A stretch of DNA of 64,000 bases, from NCBI RefSeq assembly GCF_900199185.1, contig NZ_OBMI01000001.1, positions 186,001 to 250,000 on the forward strand, given 5' to 3'. Shown piece by piece: positions 46,875 through 56,504 of this stretch (positions within the stretch are counted from its first letter, which is position 1; every line of letters starts with the position of its first letter). Position numbers and translations under genes: made by a program. Origin of the DNA: Sphingomonas guangdongensis (GTDB taxonomy: Bacteria; Pseudomonadota; Alphaproteobacteria; Sphingomonadales; Sphingomonadaceae). The notes beneath the pieces are model-generated. The model saw nothing but the letters and a program-made list of their open reading frames with translations. It did no database searches and had not been told where the DNA came from.

Positions 46875-49757
46875 GTGGCAATCGCTCCAACACTGAGCCA
46901 GTTCTCATCCGCTGCTTCCTTTGGAGAGGCGTCGGTCAACGCGGGTCCGCAACTCATCGATGTGAGCGTCGTCTTCGGTGATGCCGATGGCGACCTGAAC
47001 GGAGCTGTGCTGACCGTTACCGGCCTGCTTGCGGAGGACCGGGTCAGCCTCCTGCCGAACGGCAGCGGCCCCGGGCAGGTGCAGATATCCGGTAGCGACG
47101 TGAGCGTCGGCGGTGTCGTGATCGGTGCCATCTCCGGCGGCGTCGGCGCGACCTTTCGCGTAACGTTCAACGCCCAGGCGAGCGTGGCTGGGGTTGACGC
47201 CGTGATCGAGCGGCTCGCCTATGCCAACATCAGCGACGCGCCAACGGCGCTGCGCACACTGGTGGTCAACCTCGTCGACGCAGCCGGCCTGGGACTGACC
47301 GGTCCCGCGACCTTCGCGCAGTTGACCGGTGCCGCCAACCCTTTCGGTGCGATCGACATCGGCACACCCTCGCAGCCCGATGGCTTCTCCGCGCCCGCGC
47401 TCAGTGACATCGACAACGACGGCGATCTCGATCTGGTCGTGGGAGAAGCGTTCGGGTCCCTGCTGCTCTTCCGCAACAATGGCGGCACCTATGCTCAGGC
47501 AACCGGCGCGGCCAACCCGTTCAACGGTGTCAACATCGGCTACGCGGCGACGCCATCATTCGGCGACTTCGATGGCGACGGGGACGCCGACCTGATCTTC
47601 GGCGGCAATGCCGGCAACATCCGCGCCTTTCGCAAGACCGGGACAAGCTTCGCCGAAGTGACGGGTGCGTCCAATCCGTTCAACAACATCTCCGTCGCCA
47701 CCTATGCCGCTCCGGTGCTCGCCGACTTCGACGGTGACGGCGACGCTGATCTGGTCGTTGGCGATGGCTTCGGTGGCCTGAACGTCTTTCGCAACAACGG
47801 TGGCAACTTCGCTTCCCTGGTAGGGGCGGCCAACCCGTTGTCGGGCATCTCGGTGGCCGATTTCGCCATGCCGAGTTTCAACGACGTCGATGGCGACGGT
47901 GACCTCGACCTGCTGCTCGGCGCCGGCAACGGGACGATCCGCCTGTGGCAGAACAACGCCGGCGTGTTCACGGAGCAGACCGGCTCAGCCAACCCGCTTG
48001 CCGCCGTCGATATCGGCGACAACGCCGCCCCGACCTTTGGCGACATCGATGGCGATGGCGACCTCGACCTTATCGTCGGGGATGCCGACGGACGGATCAG
48101 CGCGTTCCGCAACACCGCCTCGGCCGGAAAGCCGATCCAGGTAACGGTAAACGCAAGCGACGACTCCGCGGTCCCCATCGCCGACGGCGCGTCGGTGCCG
48201 GAGGACGCGGTTCCCGCCCTCGCTGTGCTCAGCAACGATCCCGACCCGGACGGGGGCGTCACGACCATTGCGGCGATCAACGGCGTCGCGGTCACCGCCG
48301 GCACCAGCGTCACGCTGACATCCGGCGCAATCGCGACGCTCAACGGCAACGGCACGATCAGCTACAACCCGAACGGCCGCTTCAACGCGCTCGTCTCTAC
48401 CGCGACCGCCGCGGCGACCGGAGCCACCAACACGACCGCGCTCGACAGCTTCACCTACACGGTGGCTGGCGGCGGCACCGCCACGGTCAGCATCACGGTC
48501 ACGGGCGTCGACGGTACCGGCGATCAGTTGCGCGGCACCGCCGGCAACAACACGCTGACGGGCACGCCGGCCAACGACACCTTCAATCTCGCCGACGGCG
48601 GGGAGGATAGCGCGACCGGCGCCGCCGGCCAGGACGGCTTCTATCTCGGCGCGGCGCTCAGCGTCGGCGACTCGCTCGATGGCGGCACCGGCGTCTTCTC
48701 CGGGGTGGAGGAGGACCAGGTCGCACTGCAGGGCAACTACGCGCTGACGCTCGGCGCGAACAACCTGCTCCGGATCGAATCGCTGGTGCTGCTGAGCGGC
48801 ACCAACACCAGCTTCGGCGGAAGCGGCAGTGCGACCTACAGCTACACGCTGGCGTCGGTCGACGCGAACGTCGCCCCCGGCACCCTCCTCACCGTCAGCG
48901 GCAATCAGCTGACCGCCGCCGAATCGATGACCTTCAACGGCTCGGCGGAGACCGACGGCGCGTTTCTCTTCATCGGCGGGCGTGGCACGGACACCCTGAC
49001 GGGCGGCGCGCAGAACGACGGCTTCTACTTCGGCACGGCCGGCGGATTGAACTTCTACGCCGCGGGCGACGTCGTGAACGGGGGCGCCGGAAGCGACGAC
49101 CAGATCGGCTTCCGTGGAAGCTATTCGGGCGGGATCACGCTCGCCAACAACCTGACCGGCATCGAAACGGTTGTGCTTCTATCGGGAAGCGACCTGCGGT
49201 TCGGCGCAGCCAGCAGCTTCCAGTACCAGCTGACGACGAACAACGGCAACGTCGCTGCCGGCCAGACCCTGACGATTCAGGCCAATGGCCTGCAAGCTGC
49301 CGAGAGCCTGACCTTCAACGGCAGCGCGGAGACCGACGGACGCTTCACCATTTTCGGCGGAACCGGCGCGGACAGCCTGACGGGCGGCGGCGGTGCCGAC
49401 ACGTTCAACGGACGTGGCGGGGCGGACACGATGACCGGCGGCGCCGGCAACGACACCTTCCGCTACTTTCTGGCAAGCGACTCGCCGAACGGCGGCGGCG
49501 ACACGATCACCGACTTCACGTTGGGCGATCGGATCGATTTATCGGCGATGGACGCGAACAGCACCGTTGCGGGCACGCAGAGCTTTAGCTTCATCGGCTC
49601 GGCCGCGTTCAGCGCTGCAGGCCAAGTGCGCGCGACCAACTCGGGTGCGACCTGGACGATCCAGGCCGACACTGACGGCAACGGGATCGCCGACCTGTCG
49701 ATGATCGTCATCGTCGCGGACGGTCACGCGATCTCCGCCGGCGACTTCATCCTTTGA
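46875..49757 (+). CDS. FG-GAP/VCBS-repeat and RTX secreted protein
   Basis: A 960-residue protein. A beta-sandwich (FGDADGDLNGAVLTVTGLL) opens it, followed by five FG-GAP/VCBS repeats with DxDGDGDxDL calcium loops, an Ig/cadherin-like domain (DSFTYTVAGGGTATVSITVT), two DGFYxG-type repeats with LRIESLVLLSG, and C-terminal RTX turns (GGTGADSLTGGGGADTFNG) with ITDFTLGDRIDLSAMDAN, the usual type I secretion end. The frame is open from 46761. I chose the GTG at 46875 because AAAGGG is seven bases upstream and MAIAPTLSQF starts the conserved part. Probably an adhesin or matrix protein. Confidence 0.85.
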   Translation: MAIAPTLSQFSSAASFGEASVNAGPQLIDVSVVFGDADGDLNGAVLTVTGLLAEDRVSLLPNGSGPGQVQISGSDVSVGGVVIGAISGGVGATFRVTFNAQASVAGVDAVIERLAYANISDAPTALRTLVVNLVDAAGLGLTGPATFAQLTGAANPFGAIDIGTPSQPDGFSAPALSDIDNDGDLDLVVGEAFGSLLLFRNNGGTYAQATGAANPFNGVNIGYAATPSFGDFDGDGDADLIFGGNAGNIRAFRKTGTSFAEVTGASNPFNNISVATYAAPVLADFDGDGDADLVVGDGFGGLNVFRNNGGNFASLVGAANPLSGISVADFAMPSFNDVDGDGDLDLLLGAGNGTIRLWQNNAGVFTEQTGSANPLAAVDIGDNAAPTFGDIDGDGDLDLIVGDADGRISAFRNTASAGKPIQVTVNASDDSAVPIADGASVPEDAVPALAVLSNDPDPDGGVTTIAAINGVAVTAGTSVTLTSGAIATLNGNGTISYNPNGRFNALVSTATAAATGATNTTALDSFTYTVAGGGTATVSITVTGVDGTGDQLRGTAGNNTLTGTPANDTFNLADGGEDSATGAAGQDGFYLGAALSVGDSLDGGTGVFSGVEEDQVALQGNYALTLGANNLLRIESLVLLSGTNTSFGGSGSATYSYTLASVDANVAPGTLLTVSGNQLTAAESMTFNGSAETDGAFLFIGGRGTDTLTGGAQNDGFYFGTAGGLNFYAAGDVVNGGAGSDDQIGFRGSYSGGITLANNLTGIETVVLLSGSDLRFGAASSFQYQLTTNNGNVAAGQTLTIQANGLQAAESLTFNGSAETDGRFTIFGGTGADSLTGGGGADTFNGRGGADTMTGGAGNDTFRYFLASDSPNGGGDTITDFTLGDRIDLSAMDANSTVAGTQSFSFIGSAAFSAAGQVRATNSGATWTIQADTDGNGIADLSMIVIVADGHAISAGDFIL

Positions 49758-49794
49758 TCTGATCGAGCCTGCCCGATCACACCGGAGCACAACA

Positions 49795-49953
49795 ATGGAG
49801 TACACGATGCCTGATGCGAACCGCACCACCTCCAGCGCCCCGACCATGCGGCAGCCCTGGACCGCGCCGACCGTGCACAAGCTGGCCGCGCGATCCGCGG
49901 AGAATGGCTTAAATCCGGTCATCTCGGACGGCCCCTTCTCAATGCGCTCCTGA
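49795..49953 (+). CDS. 52-residue peptide, RiPP-precursor-like
   Basis: ATG at 49795 follows GGAG by eight bases and opens a 52-codon frame ending at 49953. The middle reads RQPWTAPTVHKLAARSAENG and the end NPVISDGPFSMRS. Short peptides with a W-x-x-P leader motif, an SAE-x-G segment and a short Ser/Gly/Asp-rich tail are common in sphingomonads next to modified-peptide clusters, so this could be a RiPP precursor. No maturase is in the window. It lies 37 bases after the FG-GAP/RTX gene on the same strand and may be co-transcribed. Confidence 0.55.
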   Translation: MEYTMPDANRTTSSAPTMRQPWTAPTVHKLAARSAENGLNPVISDGPFSMRS

Positions 49954-50030
49954 CGGGCAGTCCGTCACGACACGCTCGATCAGGACGTAACGTCCATTCG
50001 GCGCGAGAACATCGTCCCTCAAGGGCGCGC

Positions 50031-51347
50031 CTATTCGTGCCCCGCCGCCGGCCGCGTCTCTCCCATCCCGAGCAGCACCGGGAGGACGGCCGCAGCGACC
50101 AGGGCGATCATGATGCCGGGGACGAGCGGCGATCCGGTGTGCTCGATCATCAGGTGCGCAAGGTAGGGCGCTAGGCCGCCGAAGATCGCGGTCGCGCTGG
50201 TGACCCCGAGCGCCAGGCCGGAGAGCCGCCCTTCCCCGGGGAACTGCTCGGCAGAGGCGACCGCGCCAACGGCGCTGACCGCCCCGCCCAGCGCCGCGAG
50301 CACCAGGACCCCGCCCAACACCGGCCCGGGCGCACCGCCGCTCATCAGCAGGAACATCGCGACCGGCAGCACGGCCGCGCAGCCGCAGGCACCGAGCAGC
50401 ACCGGCCGGCGTCCGACCGCGTCGCTCAGGTATCCAACCAGCGGCGTGACCGCAATCACCACCAGCGCCGCCGCGGTCGAGAACCATAGCGCCGCTCCTT
50501 CCGCCAGCCCGCCGGTGCTGGAGAGAAAGGCGGGCACGTAGGTGATCCCGACATAATAGGTGATCGAGCCGAGCGCGGAGATCGCGAAGCCGCGCGCGAT
50601 GCCGGTCCGCTGCGCCGCGAGCACCTGCCGGATCGGCGCGGACGGCACGGTGCCCGTCGCCTGCTGCCGCACGAAATCCGGCGATTCCTCCATCGACGAG
50701 CGCACGATCCACACGCCCGCCGCCAGCGCCGCGCCGATCAGGAACGGGATGCGCCAGCCCCAGCTGTCGAGCGCCGCGCCGGCGGTGGCGCTCACCGTGA
50801 CCGCGGCGACCCCGGCCGCCAGCAGCGCGCCGACTTCGCTTGCGGCTGCGGCGAGCGAGGTGACCAGCCCTCGCCTGCCATCGCTCGCCCCCTCCAGCAA
50901 ATAGGCGACGACCCCGGTGTATTCGCCGCCCACGGAGAAGGCCATGACGCAGCGGAGCAGGAGCAGCAGCCAGCCCGCGATCGGCCCGACCTGGTCAAAG
51001 GTCGGCAGCAGCGCGGTCGCGAGCATCGCCGCCGTCATCAGCGCCATCGACAGCAGCATGGTGCGGCGGCGGCCGAAGCGGTCGCCGACATGGCCGAACA
51101 CGACGGCGCCGAGCGGGCGCATGAGGTAGGCGATCGCGAAACCGCCGAGTGTCGCACCCAGTGAGGCGCCGCTCGCCGAGCCGAAGAAGACGCGCGCGAG
51201 CACGGTCGCGAAGTAGAGGTAGAGTGTGAAGTCGTACCATTCGACGACCGTCGAGAAGGCGGCAACCGCCATCGAGCGGCGCGAGACCCGGCGCGGCATC
51301 GATGGCTCGGGCGTCACTCCCGTGCCGCGGGCGTCCGGACCATGCAT
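50031..51347 (-). CDS. MFS transporter (MHS-type), galactonate/sugar-acid candidate
   Basis: A 438-residue permease of the metabolite:H+ symporter branch, with VVEWYDFTLYLYFATV, YLMRPLGAVVFGHVGDRFGR and AFSVGGEYTGVVAYLLEGAS. Twelve hydrophobic segments are expected. The ATG at 51347 has GGAGG eight bases upstream; the frame extends to 52085, overlapping dgoA, without similarity. It follows dgoA and dgoK on the same strand, so it likely imports a sugar acid such as galactonate or a product of it. Confidence 0.85.
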   Translation of the reverse strand: MHGPDARGTGVTPEPSMPRRVSRRSMAVAAFSTVVEWYDFTLYLYFATVLARVFFGSASGASLGATLGGFAIAYLMRPLGAVVFGHVGDRFGRRRTMLLSMALMTAAMLATALLPTFDQVGPIAGWLLLLLRCVMAFSVGGEYTGVVAYLLEGASDGRRGLVTSLAAAASEVGALLAAGVAAVTVSATAGAALDSWGWRIPFLIGAALAAGVWIVRSSMEESPDFVRQQATGTVPSAPIRQVLAAQRTGIARGFAISALGSITYYVGITYVPAFLSSTGGLAEGAALWFSTAAALVVIAVTPLVGYLSDAVGRRPVLLGACGCAAVLPVAMFLLMSGGAPGPVLGGVLVLAALGGAVSAVGAVASAEQFPGEGRLSGLALGVTSATAIFGGLAPYLAHLMIEHTGSPLVPGIMIALVAAAVLPVLLGMGETRPAAGHE

Positions 51348-51418
51348 CGTCGGCGCCTCCGTGCGTCGCTGCGAGACCTGCTTCTTCACGACTTCGGCGA
51401 GCCGCACAAGGCGCGCGC

Positions 51419-52048
51419 CTAGCCGGCCAGCGCGGCCACGAAGGCGCGGGCGCGCTCGCCGACCTCCGCCGCCGACATGCCCGGGCGGTAGAGCGCGGAG
51501 CCGAGACCGAAGCCAGCGGCGCCGGCGGCGCGCCAGGGTGCCATCGCGTCGGGCGTGATCCCGCCGACCGGCAGCACGCGGGTCCCGGGCGGCAGCACGG
51601 CGCGCATTGCGCGGAGCACGGCCGGCGAGGACGCCTCCGCCGGAAAGAGCTTGAGCGCGGCAGCACCCGCGTCCAGCGCGGCGAACGCCTCGGTCGGGGT
51701 CGCGATGCCGGGCAGCGACACCAGGTCGCGCGCCGCCGCCGCCGCGATGACCCGGGTGTCGGCGTTGGGGGAGATCACCAGCGCGCCGCCGGCGTCGGCG
51801 ACGGCAGCGACGTCCGCCACGCGCAGCACGGTGCCGGCGCCGACCTGCGCGCGGCCCGCCAGTGCCTCTGCCAGCCTCACCATGCTGCTGAGCGGGTCGG
51901 GCGAGTTGAGCGGCACCTCGATCAGCGTGAAGCCGGCCGCGACCAGCGCCTCCCCGACCGCCACGACCTCCTCGGGCGTGACGCCACGCAGGATGGCGAT
52001 GAGCGGGCAGCGCGCGAGCGCGGCGTCGAACGCGGCGAGTTGGGTCAT
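51419..52048 (-). CDS. dgoA: 2-dehydro-3-deoxy-6-phosphogalactonate aldolase
   Basis: Cleaves KDPGal to pyruvate and glyceraldehyde 3-phosphate. It has 209 residues, the KDPG/KDPGal aldolase length. The N-terminal CPLIAILRGVTPEEV and the Schiff-base Lys in ALKLFPAEASSP are visible, as is VGGITPDAMAPW for the phosphate site. Its start overlaps the dgoK stop by four bases (ATGA), so the two are coupled. The neighbouring kinase supports the galactonate rather than gluconate branch. Confidence 0.92.
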   Translation of the reverse strand: MTQLAAFDAALARCPLIAILRGVTPEEVVAVGEALVAAGFTLIEVPLNSPDPLSSMVRLAEALAGRAQVGAGTVLRVADVAAVADAGGALVISPNADTRVIAAAAARDLVSLPGIATPTEAFAALDAGAAALKLFPAEASSPAVLRAMRAVLPPGTRVLPVGGITPDAMAPWRAAGAAGFGLGSALYRPGMSAAEVGERARAFVAALAG

Positions 52049-52899
52049 GGTCGGTGTGCTCCGATGGCAAGGATGCCGGCAACAAAAGCGTCGTGGCTGT
52101 CGACGATCAGCGCGCGGCGGCCGTTCGCCTGGATTGCCGCGAGGTAGAGCGCGCCGAGCGCCGGACCCGCGACGACGTGGATCGTCGACTGCTCGATGGC
52201 CGCTATCCGTGCGGCGACCTCGCTGCCGATCAGCAGCCCGCTCGCGAACGACGCCGCGTCCGCATCGGCGCGCGTTCTCAGCAGGCAGGCGGCGCGGATG
52301 CCGAACAGCGACGCGGCCAGATCGCGCCGCGCGCCCTCCGCCACGCCCCTCCGAAAGGCGTCGCCGACGCATACCTCACCCGCCAGTTGCGGCGCGAGCA
52401 CGCTGCCCGCGCGCAGCAGCGCCCACAGTTCGCCCGTCATGGCGGTAGTGAAGTCGACCAGCCGTCCCGCGGCCACCCGCGCCCATTTGGCGTGGGTGCC
52501 CGGCTGCACCAGCACCGCGTCGGTCGGGACCAGGCCGGCGGCGACCGCGCCGAGCAGCTGCACCTCCTCTCCCCGCATCACGTCCGCAGCTGTCGCGACC
52601 CCGGGCACGATCGCAGTGCGCGCATCGGCGAACACCAGCGCTTGCGCCAGGTCGGCGACGCCCACCGGTGCCGGCAGGTAGCGTGTCTCGCGCCAGCCCA
52701 GGGACGAGCCGACCATCCCGGCGAGCAGCATCGGATGGTCGCCGAAGCGCCCGCGGATCGCCGCGACCTCGGCGGCGAAGTCTTCAACCGCCCGCACGCC
52801 GCACGCGTCCTGGTCGGTCTGGACGGCGGCGCCGTGCTCGAGCAGGAAGACGCGCCGGTTGGTCGTGCCCCAGTCCACTGCGATCAGCGGCCCACTCAC
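52045..52899 (-). CDS. dgoK: 2-dehydro-3-deoxygalactonokinase
   Basis: Phosphorylates 2-keto-3-deoxygalactonate with ATP. It has 284 residues. The N-terminal phosphate loop IAVDWGTTNRRVFLLEHG, GMVGSSLGWRETRYLPAPVG, and VQPGTHAKWARVAAGRLVDF are characteristic of DgoK. It is coupled to dgoA, and is divergent from the ACS-type transporter gene with a 207-base spacer. Confidence 0.93.
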   Translation of the reverse strand: MSGPLIAVDWGTTNRRVFLLEHGAAVQTDQDACGVRAVEDFAAEVAAIRGRFGDHPMLLAGMVGSSLGWRETRYLPAPVGVADLAQALVFADARTAIVPGVATAADVMRGEEVQLLGAVAAGLVPTDAVLVQPGTHAKWARVAAGRLVDFTTAMTGELWALLRAGSVLAPQLAGEVCVGDAFRRGVAEGARRDLAASLFGIRAACLLRTRADADAASFASGLLIGSEVAARIAAIEQSTIHVVAGPALGALYLAAIQANGRRALIVDSHDAFVAGILAIGAHRP

Positions 52900-53106
52900 G
52901 ATTGGTCCGTTCTGATAGCGAGCAGGTCACGGGTCACGCCGGTCATGGGCCCACTTACGGCTTCGATGGAGGCGCGTCGATGCCGGCCGATCGGCGGCGT
53001 TCGATGCTGCTTGCTCGGCGATCCGCCGTAGGGCTACGCAGCAACCGTGACCCGCCTTCGATCCCGCACCTGACGACCGGCGACGGACGCCCGTGACACC
53101 TCGCTC

Positions 53107-54423
53107 ATGCCCGATCCGCTGACCAGCGAACTGGCGGAGTCGGCGCTTGAGCGGGCGACGGTGACCGCGGTCAACCGGCGCCTGCTGCCGCTGCTCGGGC
53201 TCGTCTACCTGGTCGCCTACATCGATCGCCAGAACGTGTCCTATGCCAAGCTCCAGATGGCCGCCGACATCGGGCTGTCGGACGCGGCATTCGGTCTCGG
53301 CGCCGGCCTGTTCTTCCTCGGCTATTTCCTGTTCGAGGTACCAAGCAACCTGCTGCTGGTCCGCGTCGGCGTCCGGCGCTGGTTCGCGCGGATCATGGTG
53401 ACGTGGGGCCTGGTCACCGTGCTGCTCGGCTTCACAACCAGCGGCACCGTCTTCTACCTGCTCCGCTTCCTGCTCGGCGCAGCGGAGGCCGGGCTGTTCC
53501 CGGGCGTACTCTACGCGGTGACGCTGTGGTACCCGCAGGCGTATCGCGCACGCGCGATCGGCCTGTTCATGATCGCCAGCGCCGCCGCGAACGTGCTCGG
53601 CTCGGCGGTCGCGGGCGTACTGCTCGACCTCGACGGCATGCTCGGACTCGCGGGGTGGCAGTGGCTGTTCGTGGTCACGGGCGCGCCCGCGGTCCTGCTG
53701 GCACCGGTCGTGCTCTGCGTCATCCCCGACCGGCCGGACGACGCGCCCTGGCTGTCGCCGGCCGCTCGCGCCTGGCTGGCGGCTGCCCTCGCCGCGGAGC
53801 ACCGCGACGCCCCCAGCGGGCGAGCGGCGGCGCGCGTGCTCCTCGATCCGCGCGTGCTGCTGCTCTGCCTCACCTTTGTCGGCTTTCCGCTCACCGCCTA
53901 CGGCCTCAGCTACTGGCTGCCGACGATCGTGCAGGGGTTCGGCGTGTCCAACACCGCCAACGGCTTCATCAATGCGCTGCTGTGGCTGCTGGTCGCGTTC
54001 GCCTTATGGCGGGTGCCGCGCTGGGCCGCGCGGCACCCGCACCGGCCACGGCACATCGTCATCCCCGTCCTGATCAGCGCCGCGGCGCTGGTCACGAGCG
54101 TGGCGCTGCCGGGTCCCGTGTCGCAGTACGTCGCCCTGTGCATCGCGGCGTGCGCGATCGTCTCCGCCCAGCCGATCTTCTGGACGCTGCCGCCGCGCTT
54201 CCTCCACGGCGCGGGTGCCGCCGCCGGGCTGGCTGCAATCAACGCGACCGGCAATCTCGGCGGCTTTGTGGCGCAGGCGCTGATCCCCTGGATCGCCGCG
54301 GCCAGCGGCAGCCCGCTCGCGCCGATGCTGTTGCTCGCAGCCGCGCTGATCGGCACGGCGATCGGCGTGGCGCTGGTAGAACGCCAACTTCCCGCATCAC
54401 CTTCCCACATGAGGACCGCATGA
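53107..54423 (+). CDS. MFS transporter, anion:cation symporter (ACS) type
   Basis: A 438-residue permease of the ACS family, which takes up sugar acids such as galactonate, glucarate and tartrate. The N-terminus NRRLLPLLGLVYLVAYIDRQ, NVSYAKLQMAADIGLSDAAF, and the segment FLGYFLFEVPSNLLLVRVG are diagnostic. It is the first gene of a two-gene run whose second member is a galactose dehydrogenase-like enzyme (ATGA overlap). Substrate is inferred from the locus: galactose or galactonate. Confidence 0.88.
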   Translation: MPDPLTSELAESALERATVTAVNRRLLPLLGLVYLVAYIDRQNVSYAKLQMAADIGLSDAAFGLGAGLFFLGYFLFEVPSNLLLVRVGVRRWFARIMVTWGLVTVLLGFTTSGTVFYLLRFLLGAAEAGLFPGVLYAVTLWYPQAYRARAIGLFMIASAAANVLGSAVAGVLLDLDGMLGLAGWQWLFVVTGAPAVLLAPVVLCVIPDRPDDAPWLSPAARAWLAAALAAEHRDAPSGRAAARVLLDPRVLLLCLTFVGFPLTAYGLSYWLPTIVQGFGVSNTANGFINALLWLLVAFALWRVPRWAARHPHRPRHIVIPVLISAAALVTSVALPGPVSQYVALCIAACAIVSAQPIFWTLPPRFLHGAGAAAGLAAINATGNLGGFVAQALIPWIAAASGSPLAPMLLLAAALIGTAIGVALVERQLPASPSHMRTA

Positions 54424-55355
54424 GCGCACAGCCCACCCCACTCGCGATCGTCGGCGTCGGCAAGATCGCCCGCGACCAGCACATCCCCACGATCGCGGCG
54501 AGCGACGCCTTCACCCTCGCCGCAACGGTGACACGCCACAACACGCTGCCCGACGTGCCCAATTACGGGAGCATCGCCGAGCTGGTCGCCGGGCAGCCCA
54601 AGGTTCGCGCGATCGCGATCTGCACGCCGCCGCGCGGCCGGATCGCCCTGATCCGCGACGCGGTCGCCCACGGGCTCGACATCCTGCTCGAGAAGCCGCC
54701 CGCCGCGACCGTGACGGAGGCGGAGGCGATCGTCGCGGCGATCGCGGGGTCGGACAGCGTGCTCCACGTCACCTGGCACTCGCGCGAGGCGGCGGCGGTG
54801 GAGCCTGCCCGCGCCTGGCTGCAGGATCGCCGGATCGCGCGGGTGACCGTGTCGTGGCGGGAGGACGTCCGCGTCTGGCATCCGGGGCAGGAGTGGATCT
54901 GGGAGCCCGGGATCGGCGTGTTCGATCCCGGCATCAACGCGCTGTCGATCCTCACCCGCATCCTGCCCCACCCGCTGTCGCTCGCGCGGGCGACGCTTGC
55001 CTTTCCGGCCAACAAGGCCGCGCCGATCGCTGCCGACCTGGTGCTGGACGACGGCACCGACGCGGCGATTGCGGTCGGCTTCGACTTCGATCAGCGCGGG
55101 CCGCAGACCTGGGACATCGCGATCCAGACCGACGACGGCGTACTGACTTTGACGGCGGGAGGATCGGCGATGGCGGTCGACGGCGTCACGCAGGCTGTGC
55201 CGGACGAGCCGGAGTATGCGCGGCTCTACGCCCGCTTCGCCGAACTGATCGCCACGCGGCAGAGCGACACCGACCTTCAGCCGTTCCGTCTGGTCGCCGA
55301 TGCCTATCTACTCGGCGTGCGGCGGGAGGTCGCGGCGTTCGACTGGAACGGCTGA
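54420..55355 (+). CDS. Gfo/Idh/MocA oxidoreductase, D-galactose 1-dehydrogenase-like
   Basis: A 311-residue NAD(P)-dependent enzyme with the N-terminal Rossmann motif AIVGVGKIARDQHIPTIAAS, the EKPPAATVTEAEAI motif near residue 93, and the catalytic-domain segments WIWEPGIGVFDPGINALSIL. These match the Gfo/Idh/MocA galactose 1-dehydrogenase of Pseudomonas fluorescens and sphingomonads, which makes galactonolactone. The start overlaps the transporter stop. The frame continues upstream to 53403 without similarity. The neighbouring dgoK, dgoA and galM support the galactose assignment. Confidence 0.85.
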   Translation: MSAQPTPLAIVGVGKIARDQHIPTIAASDAFTLAATVTRHNTLPDVPNYGSIAELVAGQPKVRAIAICTPPRGRIALIRDAVAHGLDILLEKPPAATVTEAEAIVAAIAGSDSVLHVTWHSREAAAVEPARAWLQDRRIARVTVSWREDVRVWHPGQEWIWEPGIGVFDPGINALSILTRILPHPLSLARATLAFPANKAAPIAADLVLDDGTDAAIAVGFDFDQRGPQTWDIAIQTDDGVLTLTAGGSAMAVDGVTQAVPDEPEYARLYARFAELIATRQSDTDLQPFRLVADAYLLGVRREVAAFDWNG

Positions 55356-55364
55356 GCGGTCAGG

Positions 55365-56504
55365 TCAGGGCCGTTCCGGACCGGCCTCCACGCCGAAGCG
55401 CCAAATCGTCGTGCTCCGGAACGCCTCGCCCGGGCGGAGCGTCGTGGAGGGGAATGACGGCTTGTTTGGGCTGTCGGGGAAGTGCTGGGTCTCGAGCGCG
55501 GCGCCAGCGCGCTTGACCAGCGGTCCGGCACTCCCGGCCGTCTTCCCGTCGAAGTGCTCGGCGGTGTAGAACTGCAGGCTCGGCTCGGTCGTCTCGACCG
55601 TCAGCGTGCGGCCGCTCGCGGCGTCGGACAGGAGGGCGACCGGGCGCGGCGTGGCAGTCACGCCACCTTGCAGCACCCAGCCATGGTCGTAGCCGGCGCG
55701 CGGCTTGGCCAGGCCATCGGCTGCCTCGATCCGCTCGCCGATCGCATGGGGATCGCGAAAGTCGAGCGGGGTGCCCGCGACCGGCGCCAGGACACCGGTC
55801 GGGATGCCGCCCTCTCGCGTCACGATCACCCGGTCGGCGGCGATGCTGAGCCGATGATCCATGACCGTCCGCGCGCCGGTACCGCCCAGGTTGAAATAGG
55901 CGTGGTTGGTCAGGTTAACGACTGTAGGCGCGTCGGTGGTCGCGCTGATGCTGGTTGTCACGGCGTTGTCGTCGCCCAGCCGGTACACGACCGTGATCGT
56001 CAGCGTGCCCGGGAAACCCTGTGTCCCAGCCGGCGAGACATGGCGCAGCACGGCGCCGACCCCCTGCTCGTCGGAGAAGGGGCGCACGCTCCAGATCGCC
56101 CGGTCGGGCCCCTGCCCGCCGCCGCCGTGGAGCGCGTTGGGGCCGCTGTTGGCGGTCAGCTGGATCGTGCGGCCGTCGAGCGGGAAGCGGGCGTCGGCGA
56201 TCCGCCCGGCGTAGCGCCCGACGATCGAGCCGAACCAGTTGCCTTCGTTCCCGCGGCGGTAATCGCTCTCGCGCCGGTAGCTCAGCACCACGTTCGCGCG
56301 GCGACCGGCGCGATCTGGCACCTCGATCCCCGTCATCGTTGCGCCGTAATTCAGGAAGCGCACCCGCGCGCCGCTCGCATTTTCCAGAACATACTCGCGG
56401 ATGGCGGGATCGTCGTCGACGATCCCGCCGGGGACCTGCGCGTCCGCGGCCGGCACCAGCACGGTTGCGAGCGCGAGCAGCGCTGCGGCGGCCGGCAATC
56501 TCAC
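55365..56504 (-). CDS. galM: Aldose 1-epimerase, exported
   Basis: Interconverts alpha and beta anomers of galactose and glucose. It has 379 residues with an N-terminal signal peptide (RLPAAAALLALATVLVPAAD AQ). Motifs: NWFGSIVGRYAGRIADARFP, the His in NLTNHAYFNLGGTG (catalytic base region) and the Glu at STTLRPGE. The start is GTG, overlapping the GH9 stop (GTGA), so it is coupled to the glycosidase. Periplasmic location fits an enzyme that handles freshly released sugar. Confidence 0.9.
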   Translation of the reverse strand: MRLPAAAALLALATVLVPAADAQVPGGIVDDDPAIREYVLENASGARVRFLNYGATMTGIEVPDRAGRRANVVLSYRRESDYRRGNEGNWFGSIVGRYAGRIADARFPLDGRTIQLTANSGPNALHGGGGQGPDRAIWSVRPFSDEQGVGAVLRHVSPAGTQGFPGTLTITVVYRLGDDNAVTTSISATTDAPTVVNLTNHAYFNLGGTGARTVMDHRLSIAADRVIVTREGGIPTGVLAPVAGTPLDFRDPHAIGERIEAADGLAKPRAGYDHGWVLQGGVTATPRPVALLSDAASGRTLTVETTEPSLQFYTAEHFDGKTAGSAGPLVKRAGAALETQHFPDSPNKPSFPSTTLRPGEAFRSTTIWRFGVEAGPERP

